From NCBI GenBank assembly GCA_037957365.1, contig JARHVA010000638.1, forward strand, positions 3,673,001-3,737,000: a stretch of 64,000 nucleotides of DNA. The letters are read 5' to 3'. Shown here piece by piece: positions 61,220 to 64,000 of the stretch (the stretch's first letter is position 1; each line of letters opens with the position of its first letter). Source of the DNA: Torreya grandis (taxonomy: Eukaryota > Streptophyta > Pinopsida > Cupressales > Taxaceae). The position numbers and the translations under genes were made by a program. Below the pieces are notes generated by a model. That model saw nothing but the letters and a program-made list of their open reading frames with translations. It was not told the origin of the DNA and ran no database searches.

Positions 61220-61345
61220 CAGGCGACCGACGCCAGTCCCTGCTAGTTTGGTTCTGCCGACGTCGGCCGACTTCCTGCTGTCGCCGGTGGCCTTCTGCAC
61301 TGGACTCTGCCGACGTCGGTCCTGCTGCCGACGCTGGTTCCTGTA
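61220..61345 (-). promoter_or_regulatory. Palindromic CCGACGTCGG cluster in U3
   Basis: Perfect copies at 61257-61266 and 61310-61319 with several one- or two-base variants. Each palindrome contains CCGAC on both strands (core of the DRE/CRT site for DREB/CBF factors when preceded by A or G) and a central ACGT (bZIP core, GACGTC). The match to these motifs is seen; activity is inference. Confidence 0.45.
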
Positions 61346-61414
61346 GAACTAAGCAACCATCTGTTCCTCAGTTTGCAAAGGTTGAAGCTTTTAGCTCCAC
61401 AACCTAACATAAAA

Positions 61415-64000
61415 TTGGTATAAGTGATTCTAATGAGTTTTTTTAAATGTAAAATATTTTATTAATGTCATATGATCAAAGGAATAATCTACTATTTTGT
61501 CACAATCATTCCTTAGTCTGCTGATAGTCAACAATAGAGCTAGGCAGACTATTTGGAAGTCTAATGCATCAGACATGGGTTTTAACTCCATGTAAGGGTT
61601 TTTATGTAATGAAATGTGATTTTTATATTTAATACATCTTTTTAGATTGATCACACTCAATTTTTCAAGTTAAAATTTCCTTAAGGGTTAACTAAAGAAG
61701 AAAGATCCAAAACAGACCTATGTGCATTATATTAAGACCCTTTGTTTGTTTTCAGGTTTGTTTGAAGATTTATGCACTTTAAAAATAGATTTAAAAGGTT
61801 TTTTAAATGTTATATTATATTTATAATATCATTATAGATAATGCAATGATAAAACTCATCCACCTAGGGGTTAAGAAAGTATGACTACCAAGAAACCCTA
61901 AGCTAGTGGAATCAAGGCATATAGAGCATAAGGTGACCCTAAGACTAAGACCAAAGATTATTATCACTATAATATCATGTTTTATAAGTTTAAAACTCCA
62001 TAAAATCTATTATTTAATGAGTAAGGATTTTTAGACCTCTTTTTTGCATGCACACATAAACTAATAGTGTAACACTATAGGCAATTTCATGAGGTGATGG
62101 AGACATAAGGGGTTTTGAAAAGATAAAATAGTGTTATAGGTTGAGAAATAAGTAATAATGAAAGGTATAATTATGTTTTTTCATCCTTATATAACCTATA
62201 GTTTCATTGAACCTTGAAATTCATTAAGGCCTAAAACTAGTCTTCAAGCCTAGAAGGTCTATACCACCATGAAGACAGTTGTAGACGCTTCTAAGAAAAG
62301 TGAGAGCAAGAGAAGGTGTGATAAATTTTTAAAGATATTATAAATTTGGTTTAAAATATATAAAAATAAAATAAATTCCATATCTAGTATTAAATACCTA
62401 TTAGAACTACATAGTCAACACACTCATCTTGAACCGTCTATTTTGATGCTTATATCTTTCACCACATGAAGACTTGAGTCAAATGATCTTAGAAAGAGTT
62501 ATACACCCTAGGTAACTTGAAATCCATGAATTATTGATTTTTATTGAATAAATAAGGTTTATGAACCATTGCTAAGACTATAAGTAGGTCCAAAATGCAT
62601 GCAGAACACTACAAGTAAACTTCTCTATGTATGTATCTTGACACACTCTTTTCATGGAAACCCAAAATTATCAAGAAAGTTGAAGGGGTATATAGAATAA
62701 ATATCAATAGAAAGAAGTTTTGGTTTGGAATTCCTTACTTTATGAACCATCGTTAAGATGGTGGACCTCTAAAACCCTCCCTAAACCCTACTACAGACTA
62801 GTTTTGAGAAAAGTAAAATTTATTTCACTCAAACATCCATGAGTCACCCTAGAAACTTGTGAATCATAAATTAAACTTAGAGAGGGTCTTAAACATGGTA
62901 ACATTTTTTACGAAACTATAAGAACCTATTAGAACATAAGGTTTTTAAGGAAACAAGTGTATAAACAGTGGTATAATGTAGTTTAAGATGATGCCAATCA
63001 TTGGTGAATGAAGTTTGGCACTTGTTTGACCTTCTCAAGCCATAAGATGATCAAAACCATGCCTAGAAATTCCTCTACAACTCTCTTCTAATCATCTAGT
63101 TTATAGGATTAAAGGACAAGGTGACCTAGTCACCCAATTTGACAAATTTTCAAGTGTTTCTTTCCCAAGAGGACCTATTTCATGATATGGGAGGTTGTTT
63201 TAGGACTCAAACTCACTATATTTATAGGTTATAAAGGTTTAATGCAGGATTTCACATCTATCAAACACTAGTAGTTAGGATATTATGCCTAATTAGCATG
63301 GTAAACTTACTTGGTTAATCATGTAAAGTGGAAAATGGCATAGAAGGATGTTTATGAGAGTTAATTTGGAGTAATCAGACCGAATAATTGATCCTCAAGT
63401 GGCATAACTAATCCTTAAGAGGCAGTTCCATGCATAATTGGTATTCAACTGCCAATCACATGTATAATTGGTCTTAACTGTCAATCACATGCAATACTAA
63501 CCTCTATGTGGAAAAGAACATGAGATATATAATAAATTAAAGACATATCATGCTTCAACATAAGGTGGAGTTAGTCAACTACATCCTCAACCACCTAATT
63601 CTAATTTCAAACAATTCATTCAATAATCATGCAAGATCATAAAACATGGAGAGATATTATGGAGGACTACTTGTACTAGTTGTAACTAACATTATGTATG
63701 AGTTAATGAAGGATTGGTGATATTTTATTCTCTCCTCTACACCATTATCCTTCTCCTTGTCTCCTCATGTGTTTTATATATTTAAGATTTCATGCCTTGT
63801 AAAAATATCCCTCTCTCAGGCATGATGCATCTTTGTAAAGATTGAGTCTTGTAACATTTTAAGATAATAAAAATAATTATTTTAGATCACTTGGTACAAA
63901 TTTAGTGTGTTTTATTAGTTTTATTTTCACATGTGGTAGTGTTTCCTTCCTTGTCTGGTCATAATATCACCTAGTTACTAGTATATCATCTTGTGTAGGT
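61415..64000. other. No gene recognised
   Basis: Continuation of 52421-56774 after the copia element. Repeat-like, no coding region. Near 63390-63490 a short phrase around TAATTGGT..TAACTG(C/T)CAATCACATG is repeated two to three times. The small minus frame 61660-61430 has no motif. Confidence 0.5.

Larger units (their letters stand above)
56780..61409 (-). mobile_element. Young non-autonomous copia element (gag-protease only)
   Basis: 4630 bp, flanked by TAAAA (56775-56779) and TAAAA (61410-61414). LTRs 56780-57682 and 60507-61409 are both exactly 903 bp, start TGTTGGGAGAGG and end CACAACCTAACA. By eye they differ at about 22 sites with no indel, mostly C/T and G/A changes, many at CpG. A perfect initiator-Met primer site and a polypurine tract are present. 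The interior is only 2824 bp: an intact gag-protease frame, then about 1.1 kb without integrase, RT or RNase H. Such gag-keeping derivatives are known as TR-GAG type and need a partner element for reverse transcription. It is the youngest and most GC- and CpG-rich insertion in the window. Confidence 0.93.
60507..61409 (-). repeat. 5' LTR (right) of the young copia element
   Basis: 903 bp, colinear with the left LTR. In transcription direction (leftward) the CCGACGTCGG cluster (61220-61345) lies upstream of the TATA-like sequence, that is, in U3. Confidence 0.95.

Overview
The window is nuclear DNA from a plant, very AT-rich and dominated by decayed, nested LTR retrotransposons with a few broken fragments of plant genes. 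The initiator-Met tRNA primer sites, the Ty1/copia and Ty3/gypsy domain orders, a plant UDP-glycosyltransferase PSPG box and a nucleoredoxin fragment all point to a land plant. The heavy nesting, long silent remnants and very long LTRs suggest a large-genome plant, possibly a gymnosperm; that last step is inference. I see no intact cellular gene, rRNA, tRNA or CRISPR array.

Layout. 1-9.4 kb: a minus-strand Ty3/gypsy remnant (gag domain, variant zinc knuckle, long Ser/Pro/Thr-rich tail), split by a complete but dead minus-strand copia element (3697-8963) with paired LTRs, primer site, polypurine tract and a GTGGG target duplication. 9.4-13.9 kb: non-coding, with a 20-bp minisatellite, a 640-bp-spaced duplication and an ATT microsatellite. 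13.9-25.7 kb: relics of cellular genes: a UGT C-terminal half (13891-14504, +), one alpha-galactosidase exon (23598-23690, -), a nucleoredoxin fragment lacking its WCxxC site (23780-24215, -) and a UGT N-terminal piece (25252-25665, +). Two direct copies of a 1.6-kb unknown repeat (15990- and 26483-) bracket the last three.

28.6-40.4 kb: a minus-strand Ty3/gypsy element (gag end, protease, RT, RNase H, integrase, LTR edge at 30402). It is split between RNase H and integrase by a plus-strand LTR element (31809-38177) that carries no recognisable retroviral genes. 40.4-52.4 kb: a LARD-like element with two colinear LTRs of about 4.0 kb and a 4-kb interior. Its interior holds one unrecognised 790-codon reading frame that is kept without any frameshift but has ten stop codons. 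52.4-56.8 and 61.4-64.0 kb: unrecognised non-coding sequence, split by the youngest insertion, a 4.63-kb non-autonomous copia element (56780-61409). That element has 903-bp LTRs, a perfect TAAAA duplication, an intact 537-codon gag-protease frame and no integrase or RT.

The items most worth following are the LARD-like element and its unknown protein, the young gag-only copia element whose U3 and coding tail share CCGACGTCGG palindromes (overlapping DRE/CRT and ACGT cores), and the cluster of captured or stranded gene fragments. The genes here do not form a pathway; the story is of successive insertion and decay.
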